A stretch of DNA of 64,000 nt from Przewalskia tangutica (lineage: Eukaryota > Streptophyta > Magnoliopsida > Solanales > Solanaceae), in contig CM056738.1 in NCBI GenBank assembly GCA_029844215.1, forward strand, positions 75,322,093 through 75,386,092, written 5' to 3'. Position numbers and translations under genes: made by a program. Below the pieces are notes generated by a model that saw only the letters and a program-made list of their open reading frames with translations, made no database searches and was not told where the DNA came from. Positions 55,563 through 64,000 of the stretch are shown here, in pieces. Each line of letters starts with the position of its first letter. Within the stretch, counting starts at the first letter, position 1.

Positions 55563-55574
55563 TGGTATCAGAAG
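55563..55574 (+). promoter_or_regulatory. Copia primer-binding site
   Basis: TGGTATCAGAAG follows the LTR end without a gap, close to the tRNA-Met type site. Confidence 0.7.
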
Positions 55575-55711
55575 TCTAGGGTAAACTTTTCCTCTCCAAA
55601 TATTTTTCTTCCGCTGCCGATGTGACCAATGGCCGACATCCATACTCCCTAGTCCCTCCGATCTTCAAAAAAAAAATCCAAAATTCCTAATTCTTCACTT
55701 GTTTTTTCATT

Positions 55712-55844
55712 ATGTCTACCTTAAAGAAAACGTTTCATCCAGCCCTTACAGTCCCCAACATCAAGAACTATATCTCTATCGTTCTTGAGATGGACAACGT
55801 CCAATATGCGACGTGAGTATCTTATTTTTCCAACATTTCCTCCC
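55712..55844 (+). pseudogene. Copia gag N-terminus, truncated
   Basis: The ATG at 55712 starts 'MSTLKKTFHPALTVPNIKNY', then 'ISIVLEMDNVQYAT' before a TGA where family members usually have tryptophan. The copia sequence breaks at about 55844 and Athila-like 3' UTR begins. It is in the same family as the minus-strand gag at 6733-7648, which starts a little further downstream. Confidence 0.65.
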
Positions 55845-56154
55845 AGATCATGTGCAATTTCCAAAATTTCCTCTCAGACCTCTGTTATGACCGTTGTGTT
55901 GTGTCAGTAAGTTGTCCTTATTTTTAGTCTTCACACATTGGGGACAATGTGTCGATTAAGTTTGGGGGTATCTTATTTTGTTTTATTGTTTTGTTTTTGA
56001 GTCTTTTTTATTGTCTTTGTGTTGTTTTATGTGTTTTTGAGTCATAATTTTTTTTTGGATCATGCATGTTGTAGTTGCTAACGATATTGAGTGGATAAAG
56101 TGGTATAATGTAATAGAATTAAAAACGACAATCTGTGTGCTTAAGTTAGATATG
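55845..56154 (+). mobile_element. Athila-like 3' UTR fragment
   Basis: This piece is nearly identical to 63280-63595, including the hairpin at 55933-55952 and 'taagtttgggggtatctt'. It stops at 'ttagatatg', where the next Athila-like LTR is inserted; the uninterrupted sequence at 60700 and 63590 continues 'ttagatatgccaaaaattc'. Confidence 0.75.
55933..55952 (+). ncRNA. GNRA-capped stem-loop, copy 2
   Basis: ACACATTG-GGGA-CAATGTGT, with a perfect eight-base stem, followed by 'cgattaagtttggggg'. Confidence 0.6.
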
Positions 56155-57538
56155 TGTTAAGTGTATTTTGTATACACTTTTGAGTCCTTTTTAGTTAGTA
56201 TTTTACTCTTTTATTTTGCGTTTAGTATAGTGTTAGGTGTGTTTCTCTTTCATTTGTGTCACAACTGTCATAAAGGAGAAAATACTACTTCTGAGGATGA
56301 AATGAGTTTAACTGAGGATGAAAATTGCACAAGCACATCCCAAAATATGAAGCCTAAAAAGTGCCAAAAAGAATAGAAGAAATCTGACGACTTCCGACAG
56401 AAATCAAAGAGGCACCGCGGTGCCTGGCCATGTAGCACCGCGATTCCATGGAACCGCGGTCAGGAAAATTAGCACCGAGGCGTAAAAATTGCCGAAAGTC
56501 CAAATCGAATATCACAAGGCACCGCCGTCTGTTTGCAGAGGCACAATCGTGCCATATGTCGATGAGCTACGGTGGTTTGGAAGAATTAGTATCATGCGCC
56601 GACACGTATTTTCAGAAAAGTTGGATAGAAATTGAACAAGGGTAAATGAGTCTGAAGCAAGGTTTTCTCAGATATAAATACCCTAAACCCTGTCATTATT
56701 TGATTATGATACTTTGGAGAGGAGAACGACGGCTACAAGCAACAATTGGAGACATCTTATTGTTCAAGTTACTTTCTTTCCCTTATTTTATTTCAGTTTA
56801 TGTTGAATTGTAATTTAGTTCTTGACATGACAATGTTTAGGAGTTAATTACTTTAGTAGGGTTTCCATCGAATCTTCTTGAAGCTCTTTCATATAGTTAA
56901 TGCATTAGTTATTGATTTCTTCTTCAACGTATTAAGATCTATTCAATATTGTTATGATTTCTTGATAATTAACTAGCTATTAATTGTCATCACTTATATG
57001 ATTTCGAATCAAAAGTCTGAAAAGTGAGATTTGAATATGTTGTAATTGTCTAGACATAGGTTAAAATTGTGGACGAAAGTACCCTGATACTTGTGTAGTA
57101 ATTAAAGGTTATTGTTCTTAATCCTCCTGTGTGGTAAAATCTATCATAGAAATATATAAGGTTTCTGCATAAGGTTGAGCTCTTGTATGTCATAACCGGA
57201 ATATAATGACAGATTAGTTAACATGTTATCTTAATAAGAAGAAGAATCATTAACATTGCATTAACACGTGAAAAAGTGGATAGTTGAGGAGATTGGAACC
57301 ATATTTCTTTCATAACTGTTATAAACCCAAAGTATAATCATCTTTAGTTTATTTTCTGCACCTAGTCATAATTCTTAGTCATCAATCTAAAACTAAAGAA
57401 CGTCAACCAAATAGATAACATAGAATAGATAACCGGTACTTAATAAACCAGTCTTTGTGGACGATAAACTCGGTCTTACAAATCTTTATTACTTGAACGA
57501 TACGTACACTTGCGTAAGTACTTAGAAATATCGCAACA
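56155..57538 (+). repeat. Athila-like 5' LTR, 1384 bp
   Basis: It starts TGTTAAGTGTATTTTG and ends AATATCGCAACA before the primer site. It contains a GC-rich patch with the 16-base palindrome AGGCACCGCGGTGCCT at 56410-56425 and a TATA-like 'cagatataaatac' near 56670. Small frames inside (56161-56376, 56448-56645) have no domain. Confidence 0.85.
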
Positions 57539-57544
57539 AGTTTT

Positions 57545-57560
57545 TGGCGCCGTTGTCGGG
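57545..57560 (+). promoter_or_regulatory. Primer-binding site of Athila-like element
   Basis: TGGCGCCGTTGTCGGG lies six bases after the LTR end and matches the minus-strand Athila site closely. Confidence 0.85.
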
Positions 57561-57707
57561 TACTGGCGTACTGTTAATATCGATCTATCTATTCTTATTT
57601 CTAATTTGGTTTTTATTTTCAGTTTTTTTATTTTTTATTTTATTTTGCTTTAGTGCTGTTTGCCGTGATCTATTTGCTGTTTTTTATTAGTCTCAGGAAC
57701 TTAGTTT

Positions 57708-58755
57708 ATGCGAAGTAGGAGAGGAGCTGACATTACTATCCCTCTGAACCCGGAGATTGAGATATTGTGCAGACAGAACAAGAAAGAGAAAAGAGCTGTT
57801 GATTCCTTAGCACTGGGAGATCATCGAAACAATAATGTGGGGGATGATGAGTTACCGCCTGATTTAAGACAAGTCCCTGAAGAAAGGAGCTTGGGGGACT
57901 ATGTGATGTCAACCATTACAAGAGTACAGACTTGCATCCGGCTTCCAGCGGTTGAAGCCAATAATTTCGAGATCAAACCAGCCATATTGCACATGGTTCA
58001 GACTCAGTTCAGTTTGGGGGGTTGCCGTCTGAAGATCCTCATCTGCATCTAGCAAACTTCCTGGAGCTGTGTGCAACATTTAAATATAATGGTGTTACTG
58101 ATGATGTCATTCGATTGAGGCTCTTCCCATTCTCACTCAGGGAGAGAGCAAAGTGCTGGTTGAATTCATTACAGGCGAACTTCATCACTACATGGCAAGA
58201 CTTAGCCCAGAAGTTCCTTGACAAGTTCTTCCCTTCATCCAAAGCAGCAAAGCTCAGAGGAGAACTTAATAATTACTATCATATGGATGGAGAGTCACTC
58301 TATGATGCATGGGAGAGGTTTAAAGACTTGCAGAGAAAGTGCCCACATCATGGGATTGAGAAGTGGATGTTAGTCCACATATTTTACAATGGTTGTGTGG
58401 TACAACTCGTACCATCATTGATGCTGCAGCAGAAGGTACGTTCATGAGAAAGAGTGTCAATGAGGCACATGATTTGCTAGAGGATATGGCTACAAAAAAC
58501 CATCACGGGGCCGATAAGAGAACAATGAACAGTATAAAAGTGGCTGGGGTTCATGAGCTAGATGCTATCACTGCATTGACTGCGCAGGTAGCTACTTTGA
58601 CCAAACAGATGCAGCAGAGTACCATGACAGTTAAAGCAGTTCAGACACCAATAAGCTGTGAGATTTGTGGGGGTCCCCATACTTTTGATAGGTGCACAGC
58701 AGTGGATCCGAATAATGTGCCTATGGAGCAGGTTCAGGCAGTGGTGAATTTTTAG
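57708..58755 (+). pseudogene. Athila-like gag with capsid core and zinc knuckle
   Basis: Three frames must be joined: 57708-58052, 58022-58447 and 58363-58755. The capsid core (retrotrans_gag family) reads 'LHLANFLELCATFKYNGV', 'FSLRERAKCWLNSL', 'WQDLAQKFLDKFFPSSK' and 'SLYDAWERFKDL'. A C-x2-C-x3-H-x4-C knuckle, 'CEICGGPHTFDRC', lies near 58660. One shift near 58020 and one near 58420, plus a TAG at 58753, disable it. Gag would build the particle that packages element RNA. The minus-strand Athila lacks exactly this core. Confidence 0.85.
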
Positions 58756-59221
58756 AGGCCCTACAACAACCCTTACTCCAACACATACAATCAGGGGTGG
58801 AGAAATCACCCCAAACTTTGCTTGGAGGAATGAACAAGGGCAGCAAGCATAGTTTCAAGGCCAAAACCAGAACCAACAGCCACAAGAGAAGTCTGATGAG
58901 CTAAAAGCATCATTGCTAACACTTACAAATTCGCAGACCCAGTTCATGACAGAAACTAGGTCATCTATCCGAAATTTGGAGGCACAGGTTGAACAGTTGG
59001 CAAGCATGCTGAACAATAGAGAACAATGAAACCTCCCCAGCGATACTGTGGTGAATCCAAAGGAGCAGTGTCAGGCAATAAGCCTGAGGAGCGGAAAACA
59101 GTTAGAACAGGTTACACCCAAATCAGTGGCTGAAAAAGAGAGAGAGTTGGAGAAAGCAGCTGAGGCATAGAAGGAGGGGGTTACTGACGACCGCCCTATT
59201 TTATAGAAGGATCCACCCGCA
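58756..59221 (+). pseudogene. Athila-like gag C-terminus, stop-ridden
   Basis: Frame-shifting translation gives an asparagine/glutamine-rich tail and a coiled-coil-like segment 'SSIRNLEAQVEQLASMLNN', the counterpart of the gag remnant at 29476-29860. At least four stops are present. Confidence 0.65.
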
Positions 59222-60115
59222 GTGATGAGGGAGTATACTGACAAAATTTCTTACCTTCAAAGACTGCAAAAGAAGTCCTTAGACAAGCAATTTTCTAAAT
59301 TTTTAGAGGTCTTAAAAAAGCTTCATATCAATCTCACATTCATTGAAGCTTTGGAGCAGATGCCAGCTTCTGTGAAATTTATGACAGACATCCTGTTTAA
59401 GAAGAGAAAGTTGGTGGACTATGAGACAATAGCGCTGACAGAGAAGTGCAGTGCTATCTTGCAGAAGAAACTTCCCCCTAAGTTGAAAGATCCAGAGAGT
59501 TTCACCCTACCTTGCACCATATGGAATGTAACATGCAAGCAAGACTTATGTGATTTGGGGGCAAGTGTCAACCTAATGCCTCTCTCTGTGTTCAAAAGAC
59601 TTGGTTTGGGGGAGGCAAGACCAACCACAGTCACCTTGCATCTAGTTGATCGCTCAGTTGTGCATCCCCAAGGAATTATTGAAGATGTGTTGGTACAAGT
59701 GGGTAAATTCATCCTTCCTGTTGATTTCCTCATTTTAGATATGGATGAAGATGAAAATATTCCCATGATCCTTGGGAGACCATTCCTAGCCACAGGGAGA
59801 GCCCTCATTGATGTTGAAAAGGGGGAGTTAAAGCTCAGAGTTCAAGGTGATGAAATGGTGTTTAAAGTTTTCAAGCAGCCCACTGAACCTCAAGTCGATG
59901 CTAGATGCTTTGTTGTTGGTGTAGTTGATAAAAAGGGTCCTCATAAAAGTTCCAAGTGTACTGATGCCATTGATGGTAAGAATTATGCACCCGTAAATGA
60001 TGTGGTAGATGAGAACAAGGGAATGAATCCTCCTGAAATAAGCCTTGTGAAAAAAGGAGGAAAAAATGGCGCTAAAATAGATATGCGGAGGGGACACTCT
60101 ACCCCATTGATTTAG
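59222..60115 (+). pseudogene. Athila-like aspartic protease ORF
   Basis: The 297-codon frame is uninterrupted and homologous to 28450-29472: 'LQRLQKKSLDKQFSKFLEVLKKL', 'FIEALEQMPASVKFM', the catalytic 'CDLGASVNLMPLSVF', and 'IPMILGRPFLATGRALIDV'. After the protease the sequence becomes lysine/glycine-rich and ends at a TAG. It passes straight into the conserved 3'-UTR motif, with no RT. It is long enough to be translated, but without polymerase its role in this copy is unclear. I class it as part of a defective element, not as a gene. Confidence 0.85.
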
Positions 60116-61098
60116 TAAGTAACCTGCGTCCGACTAAAAGACGTTAAAGACAGCGCTACTTGAGAGGCAACCCAATGTTTTAATTATGTTATTCCTATTT
60201 TTGTTTTAGTTTATTTATTTTGTTTTGAACAGTCTCACGATCTGGTATGTTAGTGTTGTTGGAGGACAGATGAAGGGCAGGACTCACTCCGAAGGGCGAA
60301 TGGTTAGCAATGCAGAAAACTGAAGACACTGGAATTTTTCGGTAATTAGCACCGTGGTGCTTTGAGCAGAACCGTGGTGCCTCCTTTGGCTTTGTGTACA
60401 GTAATTTGGCCTTCTTCCCAGACCTCCGCTATGACCGCTGTGTTGTGTCAGTAAGTTGTCCCTCATTATTTTTAGTCTTCACACATTGGGAACAATGTGT
60501 CGATTAAGTTTGAGGGGGTGTATTATTTTGTTTTGAGTCATTTTGTTGTCTTTTTATTGTTTTATGTGTTCATGAGTCATAATTTTTTTTATGGAGCAAG
60601 CATGTTATAGTTGCTAAAGATATTGAGTAGATAAAGTGGGATAATGTAATGAAATTAAAAGCGACAATCTGTGTGCTTAAGTTAGATATGCCAAAAATTC
60701 ATGACATCTAATTATTTGGGATATTTGCGCTTAGCCTGTGTGTGTCAGTTATAGAAAGAAAGGTTGAAAATGTCTAGAAAATCTGTTTGCTTGTTATTTG
60801 AGGCGAAATAGTTAAGATGTACATATTTAGGAAAATGATTCAGGCATTTTTTTGATAGCCCTTCCTACCATTCATTACCTATCCTGACATAAATTGTATC
60901 ACTAGTCAGCCCCTTTGAGCCAAAAATAAGATCTTTCGGTGACACCCAATGATTCTTTTGTGGTGCCATAAGTAATATTTGAAAACTCTTGAAATGAAAA
61001 GTGTTGAAAAAGAATAAAAAGTGAGTATGAATTTGATGCACCCAGTGAAAAATATGCAAAAATCTAAGTTTGGGGGTACTTGTTATTTATAATGTATC
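60116..61098 (+). other. Athila-like 3' untranslated region
   Basis: It contains the post-stop motif at 60131-60175, a GC-rich patch ('agcaccgtggtgctttgagc' near 60349), the hairpin at 60481-60500 and polypurine-like words at 60505 and 61069. It is nearly identical to 63060-64000. Confidence 0.75.
60481..60500 (+). ncRNA. GNRA-capped stem-loop, copy 3 (loop GGAA)
   Basis: ACACATTG-GGAA-CAATGTGT. The stem is unchanged and the loop differs by one base from the other copies, but still fits GNRA. Confidence 0.6.
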
Positions 61099-61767
61099 TG
61101 ATCGGTGTATTTTATATACACCTTTTGAGTCAGTTTTAGTTAGTCTTTTGTCCCATTTTGCACATATAAGTGTCGTATTAGGATATTTTTTCTTTCTTTT
61201 GAGTCAAAGTGGTTAAAATGGCCAAATGGCGGAAAAGGAGCAAAAAGAGGGCAAAAGAGGAGATGCCAGAGCCGAAAACAGAGAAAGAGGCGAACGAGGC
61301 TAAAATCCAGACCAGCACGCGGCGCCTCGCAGCCTAAAAAGGGCCGCGCCACTATTCGTAGAGGCGAAGATTCAGCACGCGGCTAAGACAAATAGATGCA
61401 GGTCGCGGCGCGTAAACATCCGAGGAGCTACAGAAGATACGCGCACGCTCGCATGCAGATATCGTGGCCGCGAGCCAAAACACCCGACGGATCGCAGAAC
61501 TTCGTGGCGGGCGCCTATCTGCAGGGCCGCGGCGCCGACGCGGAAAAATTAGGTCTTTTGACGGATTTTTGGGCCAGGCCTGCAGGGAAAAGAAGGAGGC
61601 GTTTTTAAACCTATATAAGGAGAACCCTATGCGCTTTTGAGGTTCCCTTCGCACAACTCAAGATTTTGGCTTGGAGATTGGATACCATTAACTTAGTACT
61701 TTCTTTTCCTTTTTCTTTTCTTTAATTCAGTTTTTGCATGATGAACTTTGAATTAGTTCTTGTCAGT
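61099..61767 (+). repeat. Athila LTR fragment, TGATCGG type
   Basis: It starts TGATCGGTGTATTTTATA like the minus-strand Athila LTR and follows a polypurine-like tract. It breaks off after 'gaattagttcttgtcag'. A GC-rich patch spans about 61310-61540 and differs from the patches of the two other LTRs. Frames crossing it (61396-61608, 61352-61654 minus) are not genes. Confidence 0.75.
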
Positions 61768-62286
61768 ATCTCATTCTCTCAAAAGAAAAGAGGGGAGAAA
61801 ATATGTATGAAATTGAAAAGAAAGTCAAAAAGAAGGAAAATGAGTTGAATGAAAATGCTTATGGTACGTAATTGAGCCTAAATACCTACTTTTACCTACC
61901 CCTGCCTAAGCCTACATTACAACCAGTGAAAGTCCTGATGATCTTTAATATGTATGTCTATGATTAGTGGAGAATAATAAGTAAACAGATCTATAGTGTT
62001 TGGGAAAGATGGAATGAGATTGACATGCATAGGTTAGGTATTTGTATTTCCAATTGATCATGATCTAAGTGAATTTGCGAAATATCTAACTTGAAATTCT
62101 AGATTGCTAATTATTCATGTTATGTATGTTCTAACATATTATCCCAACTTTCATTCATGATTTTGAAGAAGCATTGCTATAACTATTTGATCCATTGCAT
62201 AGAGTCTTTTATTTAACTTTGTTTTTATTTTTGTTTTTGTTTTGTGCTTTACTCGAGGGCGAGTAAAGTGTAAGTTTGGGGGTGTT
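61768..62286 (+). other. Athila-like 3' UTR, distal part
   Basis: It has purine-rich sequence, then a segment homologous to 24300-24440 ('atgattagtggagaataa'), and ends with the polypurine tract 'taagtttgggggtgtt' at 62271-62286 before the LTR start. No gene. Confidence 0.65.
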
Positions 62287-62553
62287 TGTTAAGTGTATTT
62301 TGTATACACTTTTGAGTCCTTTTTAGTTAGTATTTTACTCTTTTATTTTGCGTTTAGTATAGTTTTAGGTGTGTTGCTCTTTCGTTTGTGTCACATCGGT
62401 CATAAAGGAGAAGATACTACTTCTGAGGATGAAATGAGTTTAACTGAGGATGAAAATTGCACAAGCACAGCCCAAAGAATGAAGCCTAAAAAGTGTCAAA
62501 AAGAATAGAAGAAATCTGGCGACTTCCGACAAAAATCAAAGAGGCACCGCGGT
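62287..62553 (+). repeat. Truncated Athila-like LTR
   Basis: It is almost identical to 56155-56420 and stops inside the GC-rich palindrome, at GGCACCGCGGT. The next base begins gag sequence. Confidence 0.85.
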
Positions 62554-62960
62554 TCATGGTGGAAATAAGATCCTCTTTACAGAACTTGGAAACTCATATG
62601 GGACAACTTATGAATTTGGAACCACAAATTGGGAAACTGATGGACATGGTAACCACTACACCTCAAGAAAGTCCACCGAGTGGCCCAATTACGAAGAGTG
62701 GTGAGCAGATTGAGGAACTTGAACCACAACAAGGTGTTGAGGAATTTGGAGAGATAGTTGGTGTAGAGAAAGAAGGGGTCATTGAGGACCACCCTATTGC
62801 AGAAAAGACAACACCAAATGTCATTGCCGACCCTCAAAAGAAAAGTCCATACTCTGAAGGGTACCCCCAAAAGTTGAGAGATGTATGGAGTTTCACTGAT
62901 CCCTACTATATAGAGAGCCTTGAAAACAAGCCTTCCTTGTGTAAATGGGGGACAATCTAA
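62554..62960 (+). pseudogene. Gag C-terminal remnant fused to LTR
   Basis: An open frame from 62493 to 62960 (155 codons) crosses the LTR/gag joint. The gag part reads 'EIRSSLQNLETHMGQLM', the counterpart of the coiled-coil tail at 58960-59010, followed by an E/P-rich stretch. The frame ends at 62960. Capsid, knuckle, protease and pol are absent. Confidence 0.65.
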
Positions 62961-64000
62961 AATCTGAGGCCCTTGTTTGGAAAAATTATTGTAGGTGAAG
63001 TGAGACCTACAATAATAATCGTGGATTGCAAACCCGTCGCAAAATGATGGATGGGCACTAGTGAAGATTAATTGTGTCCCGCTAAAAGACGTTAAAGACA
63101 AATTTCTACTTGGGAGGCAGCCCAATGGTTTTAATTATGTTATTTAAATTCTTGTTTTAGTTATTTTATTTTGTCTTGAACAGTCTCACGATCTTGGTTT
63201 TTGTCTTATGTTGATGGCAGGTGGACTAGTGGACCACTCGAGTGGAAAAGGATAAAAAACCCAGAACTTTCAGAGAGCCCAGATCATGTGCAATTTCCAA
63301 AATTTCCTCTCAGACCTCCGTTATGACCGTTGTGTTGTGTCAGTAAGTTGTCCCTATTTTTAGTCTTCACACATTGGGGACAATGTGTCGATTAAGTTTG
63401 GGGGTATCTTATTTTGTTTTATTGTTTTATTTTTTAGTCTTTTTGATTGTCTTTGTGTTGTTTTATGTGTTCATGAGTCATAATTTTTTTTATGGAGCAA
63501 GCATGTTATAGTTGCTAAAGATATTGAGTAGATAAAGTGGGATAATGTAATGAAATTAAAAGCGACAATCTGTATGCTTAAGTTAGATATGCCAAAAATT
63601 CATGACATCTAATTATTTGGGATATTTGCGCTTAGCATGTGTGTGTCAGTTATGGAAAGAAAGGTTGAAAATGTCTAGAAAATCTGTTTGCTTGTTATTT
63701 GAGGCGAAATAGTTAAGATGTACATATTTAGGAAAATGATTAAGGCATTTTTTGATAGCCCTTCCTACCATTCATTGCCTATCCTGACATAAATTGTATC
63801 ACTAGTCAGCCCCTTTGAGCCAAAAATAAGATCTTTCTATGACACCCAATGATTCTTTTGTGGTGCCATAAGTAATATTTGAAAACTCTTGAAATGAAAA
63901 GTGTTGAAAAAGAATAAAAAAGTGAGTATGAATTTGATGCACCCAGTGAAAAATATGCAAAAATCTAAGTTTGGGGGTACTTGTTATTTATAATGTATCT
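62961..64000 (+). other. Athila-like 3' UTR of second derivative
   Basis: It contains the post-stop motif (63081-63125), the hairpin (63369-63388) and polypurine-like words at 63393 and 63967. The window ends at 'ttataatgtatct', the point where the TGATCGG-type LTR starts in the sister copy (61099). An LTR is expected directly outside the window. Confidence 0.7.
63369..63388 (+). ncRNA. GNRA-capped stem-loop, copy 4
   Basis: ACACATTG-GGGA-CAATGTGT, followed by 'cgattaagtttggggg', identical to copy 2. Confidence 0.6.

Larger units (their letters stand above)
56155..62286 (+). mobile_element. Athila-like element with gag and protease but no RT/integrase
   Basis: The 5' LTR (56155-57538) is followed by a primer site, a broken gag, an open protease ORF and then immediately the 3' UTR. 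Reverse transcriptase, RNase H and integrase are absent. A piece of a related LTR (61099-61767) lies inside the 3' UTR, and the element reaches a polypurine tract and a second LTR start at 62287. It would depend on a partner for copying and insertion. Confidence 0.8.

Noticed and set aside
59222..60115. Intact host protein-coding gene
   Set aside because: The 297-codon frame is clearly an Athila gag C-terminus and protease flanked by retroelement sequence.
61352..61654. Open frames on both strands over the GC-rich patch
   Set aside because: Open by base composition; they cross a hypervariable LTR patch and encode arginine/alanine-rich low complexity.

Overview
This window looks like plant heterochromatin. 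It is a stack of nested transposable elements and an old integrated plant pararetrovirus, with no host protein-coding gene that I can support. The organism is a flowering plant, probably a eudicot. Solanaceae is my best guess, because of a TS-like tRNA-derived SINE at about 54722-54896 and the general style of the integrated caulimovirid. That is recognition, not a search result.

Left part (1-12114). The 3' end of a Tat/Ogre-like Ty3/gypsy element (1-4127) has a repeat-rich untranslated region and a 2.2 kb LTR. It sits inside a 95-bp tandem array belonging to another long gypsy LTR (4128-6732). That LTR in turn cuts a minus-strand Ty1/copia gag (6733-7648) with its LTR (7661-7907). Next comes a plus-strand copia pol remnant, first split by a complete, apparently young 3.46 kb non-autonomous element (7948-11410, target-site duplication GTTCC).

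Middle part (12115-42261). The copia reverse transcriptase gene is split a second time: it stops at 12114 and resumes in frame at 42262. The 30.1 kb between is one gypsy solo LTR (pieces 12115-12943, 35080-36308, 42014-42261) that received two later insertions. The first is 22.1 kb of endogenous pararetrovirus (12944-35079): two tandem minus-strand units plus a scrambled stub. One unit is itself broken by an Athila-like gypsy element (22725-31327, duplication GCTGC). The second is a copia-like solo LTR (36309-42013, duplication TAATG) that contains a 4.2 kb gypsy solo LTR (36709-40905, duplication ATTCG). Both viral units keep primer-binding site, movement protein, coat protein, zinc knuckle, aspartic protease and a second ORF of unknown function, but both lack reverse transcriptase and RNase H at the same place.

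Right part (42262-64000). The end of the copia RT is followed by two degenerate tRNA-like sequences. Then comes CACTA-like DNA interrupted by a 7.1 kb coding-free LTR element (42981-50091, duplication ATAGT) whose LTRs carry a minisatellite. Further on are a 'ggatatcc' minisatellite, a nearly 1 kb inverted repeat, a second CACTA terminus, a SINE and a copia 5' end. The window closes with two Athila-like derivatives lacking RT and integrase. They share with the minus-strand Athila element a GNRA-capped hairpin and another conserved 3'-UTR motif.

Every long coding region carries stops, frameshifts or lost catalytic residues. Nothing here looks able to act alone, but promoters, primer-binding sites and RNA structures are often better preserved than the reading frames.
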